DNA of 64,000 bases from an uncultured Collinsella sp. (lineage in GTDB: Bacteria; Actinomycetota; Coriobacteriia; Coriobacteriales; Coriobacteriaceae). The notes under the pieces are model-generated. The model was not told the DNA's origin and made no database searches. It was given only the letters and a program-made list of their open reading frames with translations. Below, in pieces: positions 50,884 through 58,401 of this stretch. Position numbers and translations under genes: made by a program. Where the stretch lies: positions 1 through 64,000 of the forward strand of contig CAAEOE010000075.1 in the NCBI GenBank assembly GCA_900757505.1, given 5' to 3'. The first letter of the stretch is position 1. The number at the start of each line of letters is the position of its first letter.

Positions 50884-51963
50884 CTAAATACCCGCAAGTT
50901 CGCAGTAGCGGTCGACATTGCTGGCAAATACCATCTCGACAGCACCCTTCTGGACGGGCACCGTCGGGGTCCTTCCCCACAGCAGATAATCGCCCAGCGT
51001 CTTAGCGCCGCGATACGCCAGGCTCGTCGGGTCCTTATAGACAATATTGGTAAAGATACCGCGGCGCAAGGCCAGAGCACTTTCGGGAAACAGGTCGTTG
51101 CCGATCACCATGACCTGACCGGCCTTGCCGGTCGAGACGAGCGCGTCGGCAACCACTTCGGAACCAACGGCAAAAACGCTACAGATAAGTTCGGGGGCGT
51201 CCGGCGCACTCAAGCGCTTTTCGAGCTCATGCTCGAGTTGTTTGACTTGCGCATGGGCACCTGCAAGATCCTCAACCTGCCATGGAATATCACGTTCGCG
51301 CAGGTAATTGTGGAAGGCGCGGGCGGTTAGATAGTGCGAATCGGTATATGGGTCGCCTGTCAAAAGGAGCACGCGGGCGTCGGCCCCAGAAGCATGGACC
51401 AGGTTTGCCGCCTGCTCGGCCATAAGGCTGCCTGCCGTCGAATAATCGGCCAAGCTCGCACCCAAACGATTCAAATGCGGACGGTCGCCGTCGACAAGCT
51501 CAATCGTCACGCCCGCCTCGGCGATCTGCCCCAAAAGCTCAGTCGCACGATCGTCGCCCGGCGCATAGGCGAGCAAGCCATCAATCTTCTCGCCCACCTG
51601 CAGACGCTCGTCGATTTGCTCGAGTGCATCAGCGTAGCCGCCCACGCCAAATTCAACGCGCTCAACCGTAATGCCCCGGTCGATGACCTCCTGTTCAAAG
51701 CGATTGCAGCCTTCCCACAGGTAACGGAAAAAGTACGCTCCCTCGCGCGATGCGCGGGGCAGGCAAAACACCAGATTGATATCCTTGCGGCGCAGGCTTG
51801 AGGCACTTGTGTTGCGGTGATAGCCCATGGCCTCGGCCTTAGCGTTCACCTTGGCGCGCACGGATTCGCTCACGCCGGCCTTTCCCGTCAGAGCCTTGTG
51901 CACGGTATTGATGGAAACGCCAAGCTCGGCGGCTATGTCCTTCATGGTTACGCGAGCGCTCAT
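50884..51963 (-). CDS. LacI-family regulator of the uronate/pectin genes
   Basis: The 359-residue protein has an N-terminal HTH (TMKDIAAELGVSINTVHKAL), hinge (GYHRNTSASSLRRKDINLVF) and a sugar-binding effector domain of the periplasmic-binding type 4 class (DPYTDSHYLTARAFHNYL). It lies upstream of the uxaCBA operon on the same strand. As the nearest LacI protein, it is the best candidate for binding AGGTGAACGTTCACCT sites before uxaC, the GPH gene, GH105, dhuD and the DUF6198 gene. The effector could be galacturonate, tagaturonate or altronate (inferred). Confidence 0.85.
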   Translation of the reverse strand: MSARVTMKDIAAELGVSINTVHKALTGKAGVSESVRAKVNAKAEAMGYHRNTSASSLRRKDINLVFCLPRASREGAYFFRYLWEGCNRFEQEVIDRGITVERVEFGVGGYADALEQIDERLQVGEKIDGLLAYAPGDDRATELLGQIAEAGVTIELVDGDRPHLNRLGASLADYSTAGSLMAEQAANLVHASGADARVLLLTGDPYTDSHYLTARAFHNYLRERDIPWQVEDLAGAHAQVKQLEHELEKRLSAPDAPELICSVFAVGSEVVADALVSTGKAGQVMVIGNDLFPESALALRRGIFTNIVYKDPTSLAYRGAKTLGDYLLWGRTPTVPVQKGAVEMVFASNVDRYCELAGI

Positions 51964-52060
51964 GCGGTTACTCCGTTATAGATAAGTTGCCAATTAATAG
52001 TCCAGTTAACGATACCCCAAAAATACCCTTCGACTCGCCGTGCTCTCCCTCAAATGCACA

Positions 52061-52094
52061 AAGCGCCCCGCGAACGGATGCCCGCGGAGCGCTT
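52061..52094 (-). terminator. Terminator of the Feo-associated small gene
   Basis: AAGCGC(C)CCGCG pairs with CGCGG(A)GCGCTT around a 9-base loop, just after the stop. Confidence 0.65.
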
Positions 52095-52107
52095 GGATGT
52101 CCGGACC

Positions 52108-52308
52108 TTATTTGATACCGCGACCCAAGTCTTCGGCGATTTTGTCTACGCCCTTAAGTGCAGCGCACGTCTTTTTGTTGGAGCAATGCCCCGTGCAAAC
52201 GCCACCCTGAGCGCAGTCGGCGCAGGTGCCCTTGCGGTAGATGCGCACGCACACGGCGACAAACGCAACGCCGATAACAGCCAGTACAACAATATCGATA
52301 GGTGCCAT
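52108..52308 (-). CDS. FeoB-associated Cys-rich small membrane protein
   Basis: The 66-residue protein has one N-terminal helix (IDIVVLAVIGVAFVAVCVRIY) and a cytosolic tail with five cysteines (TCADCAQGGVCTGHCSNKKTC). Such proteins (DUF6587/FeoB-associated type) often follow feoB and are thought to aid iron handling. It lies downstream of feoB, separated by a terminator-like hairpin. Confidence 0.8.
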   Translation of the reverse strand: MAPIDIVVLAVIGVAFVAVCVRIYRKGTCADCAQGGVCTGHCSNKKTCAALKGVDKIAEDLGRGIK

Positions 52309-52454
52309 AGCAAGCCTCCTCTAGTTAACCAGCACTTACTTTACCCCATTCTCCACCTACCAAATAGGGACAGGTTTATTTTGGTCGGTTTTATCTGCGG
52401 AAACGCCACATCTTACTTCTGGAGCAAAGCAATCTGTCCCCCATTGCGTCAAAA

Positions 52455-52483
52455 AGCCCGAGTGTCACTGAGACACCCGGGCT
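52455..52483 (-). terminator. Terminator of feoB
   Basis: AGCCCGAGTGTC pairs with GACACCCGGGCT around ACTGA (one mismatch), followed by TTTTTGACG on the minus strand. Confidence 0.75.
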
Positions 52484-52512
52484 CGTGGAAAGGGGTTGAT
52501 CCTTATTCGGAC

Positions 52513-54840
52513 TTAGGCGGAAACTGCAGCGGAAGCAGTGTTGGTCTCGTCCTCGTCGGTCCAAGCGTGCTTGGGCATAGGACGGAAAATCTGGAAGAGC
52601 ATCGCGACCAGCAGCACGATAGCCACAACCGTCCAGAAGCCAAACTGCCCAAGGACAAGCAGGTTATAGAACTGGTTGATGAACAGGCCGATCACCCAAG
52701 CGAAGGCGCACTCGTAGCCGAGGGCAATCGCGGTCCACTTGCCGGAATCCATCTGGTTGCGGATGGTACCCATAGCGGCAAAGCACGGAGCGCACAGCAG
52801 GTTGAACGCGCCGAAGGCAACGCAGGCGCCCATGGTGGGGAACATGCCGGCAAACGCGGTCCACAGGCTCGGGTCGGTCTCGCCCGCGTCGGCGACGGAC
52901 AGCAGCGAGCCGGCGGTGGCGACGACGTTCTCCTTGGCGACGAGGCCAGAGACAGTCAGCGCGGTTGCCTGCCAGGTGCTAAAGCCGAGCGGGGCGAAGA
53001 TCCAAGCGACCAGATTGCCCAGCATGGCGAGCACGGAGTAGTCCATGAACTCCTCGGGGATGCCGTCCATCGCAGGCAGGAAGCCAAAGGAGCCGTTGTA
53101 GCTACCAAAGTTGGAGAGGAACCAAACCACGACGGTGGACGCGAAGATGACCGTGCCGGCCTTCTTGATAAAGGCCCAGCAGCGCTCCCACACGTGCAGC
53201 GCCCAAGAGCGGATCGCCGGGAAGTGGTAAGCAGGAAGCTCCATAACAAACGGCGTCGGGCGACCGGCGAAGAGCTTGGTCTTCTTGAGCATGAGGCCCG
53301 AGGCGATGACGGCAAAGACGCCCAGGAAGTAGAAGAGCGGGCTGATCCACGCGGCGGTGGTGGAAGAATCGCCGATGATGGAACCCATGAGCAGGGCGAT
53401 GATCGGCAGCTTGGCGCCACAGGGAATGAACGTGGTGGTCATGACCGTCATGCGGCGGTCCTTCTCGTTCTCGATGGTCTTGGTAGCCATGACGCCGGGG
53501 ACGCCGCAGCCCGAAGACACGAGCATGGGGATGAAGGACTTACCGGACAGGCCAAAGCGGCGGAACACGCGGTCCATGATGAAGGCGACGCGGGCCATAT
53601 AGCCGCAGTCCTCCAGGAAAGACAGCATCACAAAGAGCAGGAACATCTGCGGCACAAAGCCGAAGATGGCACCCAAACCGCCGACGATGCCGTCGCAGAC
53701 CAGCGAATCGACCAGGCCACCGTCCTCGGTGCCGCCCGCCACAAGGGCGTCATGCACCACGGTGGTGATACCCGGGACATAGGGGCCGTACTGCGCCGGG
53801 TCGACCGAGTCGGCGTTGTCGCCCGCAGCCTCGACGGCTGCATCGTAGGCGTCGCGGCCCTGACCGAGCACGTACCAACCGTCGGTGCCAAAGAGCTGGT
53901 CGTTGGTGAAGTCGGTCACCGTGCCGCCCAGGGTGGAAACGGCGATGTAGTACACGCAGAACATGATGACCACAAAGATCGGCAGGCCCAGGATACGGTT
54001 GGTAACCACGCGGTCGATCTTCTCGGAGGTGCTCATCTTGGCCGGAGCCTTAGTGAGGCACTCATCGATGATATGCGCGATGACGCCATAGCGCTCACCG
54101 GTGATAATGGACTCGGCATCGTCGTCGCAGTCCTGCTCGCACTGGGCGACCAGCTCCTCCACGCGAGCGGCCTTCTCCTTGGTGAGGTTGATGAGTTTGC
54201 AGGCGTCTGCATCACGCTCGAACAGCTTGACGGCGTAATAGCGGCGCTTGTTGGCGGGAACGCTCGCCGGAAGGTTGTTCTCGATGTGGTCCAGAACGTC
54301 CTCAATAGAAGAATCAAACTTGTGCTCCGGCACCTGGCCCTTGGAAGCAGCGGACTTCTTGACCTGCTCGAACAGCTCCTTGATACCCTTGTTCTTAAGA
54401 GCCGAGATCATCATGACCGGACAGCCGAGCTTCTTGGACAGCTTGTCGGTGTCGATCTTGTCACCGTTCTTCTCGACCAAGTCGGCCATGTTGAGGGCGA
54501 CGACCACGGGCAGGCCGGTCTCGATAACCTGAAGCGCCAGGTACAGGTTGCGCTCGAGGTTGGTGGCGTCGACCACCTGGACGACAACATCGGGCTCGCC
54601 ACTCATGAGGTAGTCGCGCGAGCACTGCTCCTCGGGGCTGTAGGGGGAAAGCGAGTAGATGCCGGGAAGGTCCGTGATGGTAACGTTCTTGTCGCTTAGG
54701 AGCTTGGCTTCCTTTTTCTCAACCGTGACGCCGGGCCAGTTGCCAACGTAGCCGTTGGCGCCGGTGATCAGGTTGAAAAGCGTGGTCTTGCCGCAGTTGG
54801 GGTTACCCGCCAGCGCGACATGGATCTGAGAATCCGCCAT
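52513..54840 (-). CDS. feoB: Ferrous iron transport protein FeoB
   Basis: The 775-residue protein has an N-terminal G domain (G1 ALAGNPNCGKTTLFN, G3 TDLPGIYSL, G4 NMAD), a cytosolic linker, and a membrane part with the two Gate motifs (MVSSGCGVPGVMATKTIEN; CGAKLPIIALLMGSI). It imports Fe2+ through the inner membrane. It lies downstream of two feoA genes; between feoA and feoB lies a DtxR-like palindrome at 54916-54935. Confidence 0.96.
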   Translation of the reverse strand: MADSQIHVALAGNPNCGKTTLFNLITGANGYVGNWPGVTVEKKEAKLLSDKNVTITDLPGIYSLSPYSPEEQCSRDYLMSGEPDVVVQVVDATNLERNLYLALQVIETGLPVVVALNMADLVEKNGDKIDTDKLSKKLGCPVMMISALKNKGIKELFEQVKKSAASKGQVPEHKFDSSIEDVLDHIENNLPASVPANKRRYYAVKLFERDADACKLINLTKEKAARVEELVAQCEQDCDDDAESIITGERYGVIAHIIDECLTKAPAKMSTSEKIDRVVTNRILGLPIFVVIMFCVYYIAVSTLGGTVTDFTNDQLFGTDGWYVLGQGRDAYDAAVEAAGDNADSVDPAQYGPYVPGITTVVHDALVAGGTEDGGLVDSLVCDGIVGGLGAIFGFVPQMFLLFVMLSFLEDCGYMARVAFIMDRVFRRFGLSGKSFIPMLVSSGCGVPGVMATKTIENEKDRRMTVMTTTFIPCGAKLPIIALLMGSIIGDSSTTAAWISPLFYFLGVFAVIASGLMLKKTKLFAGRPTPFVMELPAYHFPAIRSWALHVWERCWAFIKKAGTVIFASTVVVWFLSNFGSYNGSFGFLPAMDGIPEEFMDYSVLAMLGNLVAWIFAPLGFSTWQATALTVSGLVAKENVVATAGSLLSVADAGETDPSLWTAFAGMFPTMGACVAFGAFNLLCAPCFAAMGTIRNQMDSGKWTAIALGYECAFAWVIGLFINQFYNLLVLGQFGFWTVVAIVLLVAMLFQIFRPMPKHAWTDEDETNTASAAVSA

Positions 54841-54915
54841 TCAATCCTTCTTCCTTGAGTGCCTGCGCTGCTTTCTCCGCGCAGGCTGGATAATGTGCTT
54901 TCAAGTTGCTGTATT

Positions 54916-54935
54916 AAGTTAGAAAATCCTAACTT
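54916..54935. promoter_or_regulatory. DtxR/IdeR-like palindrome before feoB
   Basis: AAGTTAG-6-CTAACTT resembles metal-dependent repressor boxes of the DtxR family (TTAGGTTAG-type). It lies 75 bases upstream of the feoB ATG, suggesting iron control of feoB apart from feoA. Confidence 0.5.
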
Positions 54936-54963
54936 TATCTGCAGAAATATGCGCCGCAATTCC

Positions 54964-55185
54964 TTACTGAACCTCGACGACGGCGGCCTCCTCCTTGCGG
55001 ATGGAAAGCTCGTAGCCGCGCACGTTGATCTCAACCGGATCACCGAGCGGTGCAACCTTCACGACCTTGAACGAAGTGCCCTTGATGAGCCCCAGGTCCA
55101 TAAGGTGGCGGCGAAGCGCACCCTCGCCGTGAAGCTTGACGATGGTAGAACTCTCGCCCACCTTAACGTCACCCAACGTCTTCAT
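54964..55185 (-). CDS. feoA: FeoA-domain protein
   Basis: The 73-residue SH3-like domain has LHGEGALRRHLMDLGLIKGTSF (typical FeoA), VVKVAPLGDPVEINVRGYELSIRKEEA. It is a partner or regulator of FeoB. It is the second of two FeoA genes in tandem. Confidence 0.9.
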   Translation of the reverse strand: MKTLGDVKVGESSTIVKLHGEGALRRHLMDLGLIKGTSFKVVKVAPLGDPVEINVRGYELSIRKEEAAVVEVQ

Positions 55186-55224
55186 CCTCTTGTCCCCCTT
55201 TCGGTTTTTGTGAAATGCTGTGGA

Positions 55225-55467
55225 CTAACCGACGGTCATGATGTGCATGGCAACCTTGGAATCGATACCAAAGCGTGCGCCCAGCACAGTGACGATGATA
55301 TTGGCGCCACTCGAGCTCACCACGTGGATTTCGCTTCCCTCGACAAAGCCGAGGTCCTTGAGGTGGTGCTTCATATCCTCATTGCCCTTTACCCGAGACA
55401 CGCGCACGGTTTCGCCCGCTTTTACCATCGAAAGCGGCATGGCCGGCATCTGCGGTCCGCAAGACAT
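55225..55467 (-). CDS. FeoA-domain protein (first copy)
   Basis: The 80-residue FeoA-like SH3 domain has VKGNEDMKHHLKDLGFVEGSEIHVVSS and GARFGIDSKVAMHIM. It lies 39 bases upstream of the second feoA. Two FeoA proteins before one FeoB are common in Firmicutes and Coriobacteriia and may form a heteromer. It starts with the motif MSCGPQMPAMPLS, an unusual Met/Cys N-terminus. Confidence 0.88.
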   Translation of the reverse strand: MSCGPQMPAMPLSMVKAGETVRVSRVKGNEDMKHHLKDLGFVEGSEIHVVSSSGANIIVTVLGARFGIDSKVAMHIMTVG

Positions 55468-55510
55468 GAGTGAGCTCCTAACGTCGGTTCGTCCTCAACA
55501 TCGACGCGGT

Positions 55511-55564
55511 AAAAGTTAACCACGTCTATGTTCGCTTTAGTAAACTAACACGTGGTTAACTTTT
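55511..55564. promoter_or_regulatory. 15-bp inverted repeat in the feo promoter
   Basis: AAAAGTTAACCACGT (55511-55525) and ACGTGGTTAACTTTT (55550-55564) are perfect inverted copies 24 bases apart, with a possible -10 TAGTAAA-like element between. They are likely operators of the feo transcript, or arms of a leader hairpin. Confidence 0.5.
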
Positions 55565-55614
55565 TGGAAAGGGTCTCTATTCAGTTTTCGAAAAAGTTTC
55601 CTATATGAAACAAA

Positions 55615-55649
55615 AGGGCGCAGCAAAGGACCATCCTTTACCACGCCCT
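55615..55649 (-). terminator. Terminator of the HPr-like gene
   Basis: AGGGCG/CGCCCT with inner AAAGGA/TCCTTT, then TTTTGTTT on the minus strand, 8 bases past the stop. Confidence 0.75.
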
Positions 55650-55656
55650 GTCATGC

Positions 55657-55905
55657 TTAAAGCGAGAGATTCCTGATCGATGTGACACAGGAGGCCTCAT
55701 CCACGCCCGAAACGCGGAAGATGATGTCCTCGCCGCACTCGCCGTAGAGAGCCATGAGGCCCATAACGTCGCGACCGTCGGTATGGCGGTCGCCGATGCT
55801 AACCGACACGTCGCTACGATGCTTGGCAATGATGTCATAGAGCAGCGCAACCGGGCGGGCATGCAATCCCAACGGATCTTTAATCGTCTTCGTAAACTCG
55901 ACCAT
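55657..55905 (-). CDS. HPr-family phosphocarrier protein with Asp46
   Basis: The 82-residue HPr-fold protein has PLGLHARP, which puts the phospho-acceptor histidine exactly at position 15 and Arg at 17. At position 46, where HPr of Gram-positive bacteria has the HPr-kinase serine (KSIMG), it has Asp (RDVMG). Asp there mimics the phosphoserine form. It stands alone, without ptsI nearby, between the feo genes and an APC transporter. It is either a PTS carrier without HPr-kinase control or a dedicated regulator. Start chosen at MVEFTK with GGGAGGGG ahead. Confidence 0.87.
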   Translation of the reverse strand: MVEFTKTIKDPLGLHARPVALLYDIIAKHRSDVSVSIGDRHTDGRDVMGLMALYGECGEDIIFRVSGVDEASCVTSIRNLSL

Positions 55906-56005
55906 GTCCCCTCCCGCGACGTCGTACATTCGGCCGGCAAAACCCAGCCATGTGGTAGCTATTGTACCGTTAGATGCTTCTCGAGAGCTCCTCTGAACAC
56001 CTCGC

Positions 56006-56221
56006 GGTCAAAAAGTGGCAAATATGAGTACTGTCACCAATTTAGTAGCAGCAAAATCGAGAGCAAATTGCCTACTTTGAGCGATTCGAAGAGGTTGAAA
56101 GCCGTCAAACGCCCTTCAAAGGGGGTTAGATAAATTGATTTTGAGCCCATTTTCGCTCAGAGCAGGCCGAAAAATATGACACCTCTTTTGCAACAGTACT
56201 CATATTTGGCATTTTTTGACC
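56006..56221. repeat. MITE-like element 2 with 29-bp terminal inverted repeats
   Basis: 56006-56034 and 56193-56221 are inverted copies with 27 of 29 positions alike (end GGTCAAAAA, inner AAATATGAGTACTGT). The 216-bp element has no ORF and is AT-richer than its surroundings. It fills most of the 420-base gap 55906-56325. Confidence 0.65.
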
Positions 56222-56250
56222 ACGGGGTCCAAAACCATGCCCCAAAACAA

Positions 56251-56278
56251 AAGGAGGGGCCTCGTAAGGCCCCTCCTT
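56251..56278 (-). terminator. Terminator of the APC transporter gene
   Basis: AAGGAGGGGCC pairs perfectly with GGCCCCTCCTT around TCGTAA; TTTTGTTTT follows on the minus strand. Confidence 0.85.
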
Positions 56279-56325
56279 AGGAAAGGGAATCGATCTATTC
56301 CACAGCCGTAGATTAATCCTAGCCG

Positions 56326-57789
56326 CTACTCCATCATGTCGAGGACGGAGGGGCGCAGCTCGCTCTCGGCAGCCTCGGGATCGGTTTCGCGCAGGCGGTT
56401 GATGTAGCGGTTGTACCACATCACGGCAAGGCCCAGGAAGACAACCACGCCGCCGACGTTGTAGACCAGCGTCAGCCACAGCGGCTGATCGAGCGGAATG
56501 GTGCCGCAGATAAGCACGAAGCAGAAGACCACAAGCAGGAATGCAGCAATGACCAGGCCAAAGGTGCGCGAACCCATGCGGAAGCCACGGGGAGCAGCGT
56601 CGAAGTTCTTGCGCAACATAAAGTAGGCAAGCAGGATCAGCAGCGGCGGGAGCAGAGCGGTGGCAGCCGTCATGTTGGTGACGATCATGAGCAGGTCGTC
56701 GAGGTTACCGGAGCCCAGGGCCGGGATGATCAGGATGGGGACGACGATGGCGAACTGCAGCCAGGCAGCGCGGGCGGGAATGCCGTGCTCGTTGAGCTCG
56801 ACGATCTTGCTACCAAAGACACCCTTGGGGATCTCGGTGAAGAAAACCTTGATGGGAGCAGAGGTCCACATCATGAGGGAGCCCAGCGTGGCGGCGAGAA
56901 GGATCAAGCCGATGGCGCGCGTAGACACTTCCATGGGAATGCCAAAGTGGGCAAAGACAGCGCCGAATACGTCGAAGATACCGGTGGAGATGGCAACGCC
57001 GCCCTCGGGGATGAACAGGTTAACCAGCAGCGAAGCGCCTGCATACAGAAGGCCGATGGTCAGACCGGCGATAACGACGGTGCGCACGAAGGCCTTGACG
57101 CCACCCTTAAGGTCGTTAAGGAACACGCCGACAGACTCAGCGCCGCCAACGCCCTGGATGATCCAGGCAAGCGTACCGAAGAAGCCCCACGCAGTTGCGA
57201 AGTTGCTCATGTCGGGAGCCATGTTAGCGGGAGTAGGAGCCGTAGCGAACTCAACGCCGCCAAAGGCAGCAGCCAGGGACAGCAGGATGAACACGGCGGT
57301 CAGGCCGAGAGCCGCGGTCGAACCGAAGGAGGAAATGGAGCCGATCCACTTAGCGCCCTTGGTCGAAACCCACGTGGCGATAGCAAAGACAACGATCTCG
57401 ATAATGGTGATCCACAGCTGCGAAAGCTCGGCGTTGGCACCAAAGAACACGTAGCTCGCGTAGATGATGACGTTGGGCAGGACGGACGCAAAGAAGAACA
57501 GGTTAACGAACCAGTAGCTAAATGCCGTCAGGAACGCCCAGCGACCACCCATCGAGGTCTTAACCCATGCGTACACGCCCGACTCGGAGTCCTTGTTAAG
57601 GCCGACGAACTCGGCGGTAACCAGGGTATAGGGGACAAAGTACAAAAGCGTGGCGAAGAAGAACGACGGCGCGGCTGCTAAGCCGATGGCCGCGTTGTTG
57701 TTGATGATGTTCTTGATACCGAACACGGCGGCGACCGTCATGCCCAGCAGAGCGAACGAACCAATCGTTCCTCGTTTTTCAGAGCTCAT
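56326..57789 (-). CDS. APC-superfamily amino acid transporter (glutamate:GABA antiporter type)
   Basis: The 487-residue protein has 12 helices and starts with GTIGSFALLGMTVAAVFGIKNI, where the unwound helix-1 segment of APC transporters lies. VTAEFVGLNKDSESGVYAWV is the helix-2/3 region typical of the GadC/YgjI group. It would exchange or import an amino acid; the substrate is not resolved. The start MSSEKRG has GGGAGG. It has no amino acid decarboxylase neighbour. Confidence 0.82.
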   Translation of the reverse strand: MSSEKRGTIGSFALLGMTVAAVFGIKNIINNNAAIGLAAAPSFFFATLLYFVPYTLVTAEFVGLNKDSESGVYAWVKTSMGGRWAFLTAFSYWFVNLFFFASVLPNVIIYASYVFFGANAELSQLWITIIEIVVFAIATWVSTKGAKWIGSISSFGSTAALGLTAVFILLSLAAAFGGVEFATAPTPANMAPDMSNFATAWGFFGTLAWIIQGVGGAESVGVFLNDLKGGVKAFVRTVVIAGLTIGLLYAGASLLVNLFIPEGGVAISTGIFDVFGAVFAHFGIPMEVSTRAIGLILLAATLGSLMMWTSAPIKVFFTEIPKGVFGSKIVELNEHGIPARAAWLQFAIVVPILIIPALGSGNLDDLLMIVTNMTAATALLPPLLILLAYFMLRKNFDAAPRGFRMGSRTFGLVIAAFLLVVFCFVLICGTIPLDQPLWLTLVYNVGGVVVFLGLAVMWYNRYINRLRETDPEAAESELRPSVLDMME

Positions 57790-57942
57790 AAGCCCTCCCA
57801 ATCATCTATTAAATGTCATCTAAACCCGTCCGAGCTGCAAGTGCAAACACGGACGGCGCACCTGCTAAGGGGAATGGGGAAAAGGGAGTCAACAAAGCCA
57901 TCCCCCTTAACGGCGCGAAGCAAACGTCCAGGCGGACGAATA

Positions 57943-58398
57943 CTACTTGTTGGGGAAGGAATAACCTTCGACCGTCACGTGCAGTACCACGACGCGGGGA
58001 TCCGCGGCATCGGCCACGACACGGTAGGCCTCGTCAATTTCGACGACGGCAACGCCGCCGGCGGGAATCGTCACGGTCTCCCCCGCCCCCTCAAAGCGCT
58101 CGCGATCATCGATATCGCTGTAAGCGCGGGTGCAGGTGAGGCCTGCCTTGGGGGCAACCTCGACGGTCAGGTCGCCGTCGAGCGGAGCGAGCACGGCATG
58201 GTAGCGACGGTGACCGACCAGGTCGGCGGTTGCGGCCTCGCGGGCATAGACCCACCAGTACACCAGCGAGTCGCCGATGGAGTACGCCACATCGTGCTGC
58301 AGTTCAGAAACGCCGTCGAGCGCCTGGCCGGTACGCATCCACTTCTTGACGGACTTCATCTGAGCGTCGAAATCGGCGCGCGAGTTAAAGACATGCAT
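57943..58398 (-). CDS. ebgC: Ebg-type beta-galactosidase small subunit (YhcH/DUF386 fold)
   Basis: The 151-residue protein has YSIGDSLVYWWVYAREA, GHRRYHAVLAPLDGDLTVEVAPKAGL and VTIPAGGVAVVEIDEAYRV, typical of the EbgC cupin-like subunit. It joins EbgA in the active enzyme. It follows ebgA by 3 bases, so both are in one operon. Confidence 0.88.
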   Translation of the reverse strand: MHVFNSRADFDAQMKSVKKWMRTGQALDGVSELQHDVAYSIGDSLVYWWVYAREAATADLVGHRRYHAVLAPLDGDLTVEVAPKAGLTCTRAYSDIDDRERFEGAGETVTIPAGGVAVVEIDEAYRVVADAADPRVVVLHVTVEGYSFPNK

Positions 58399-58401
58399 GG
58401 C

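Noticed and set aside
52054..54699. 881-codon plus-strand ORF opposite feoB
   Set aside because: Antisense shadow; His/Gly/Asp-rich low-complexity product without family resemblance.
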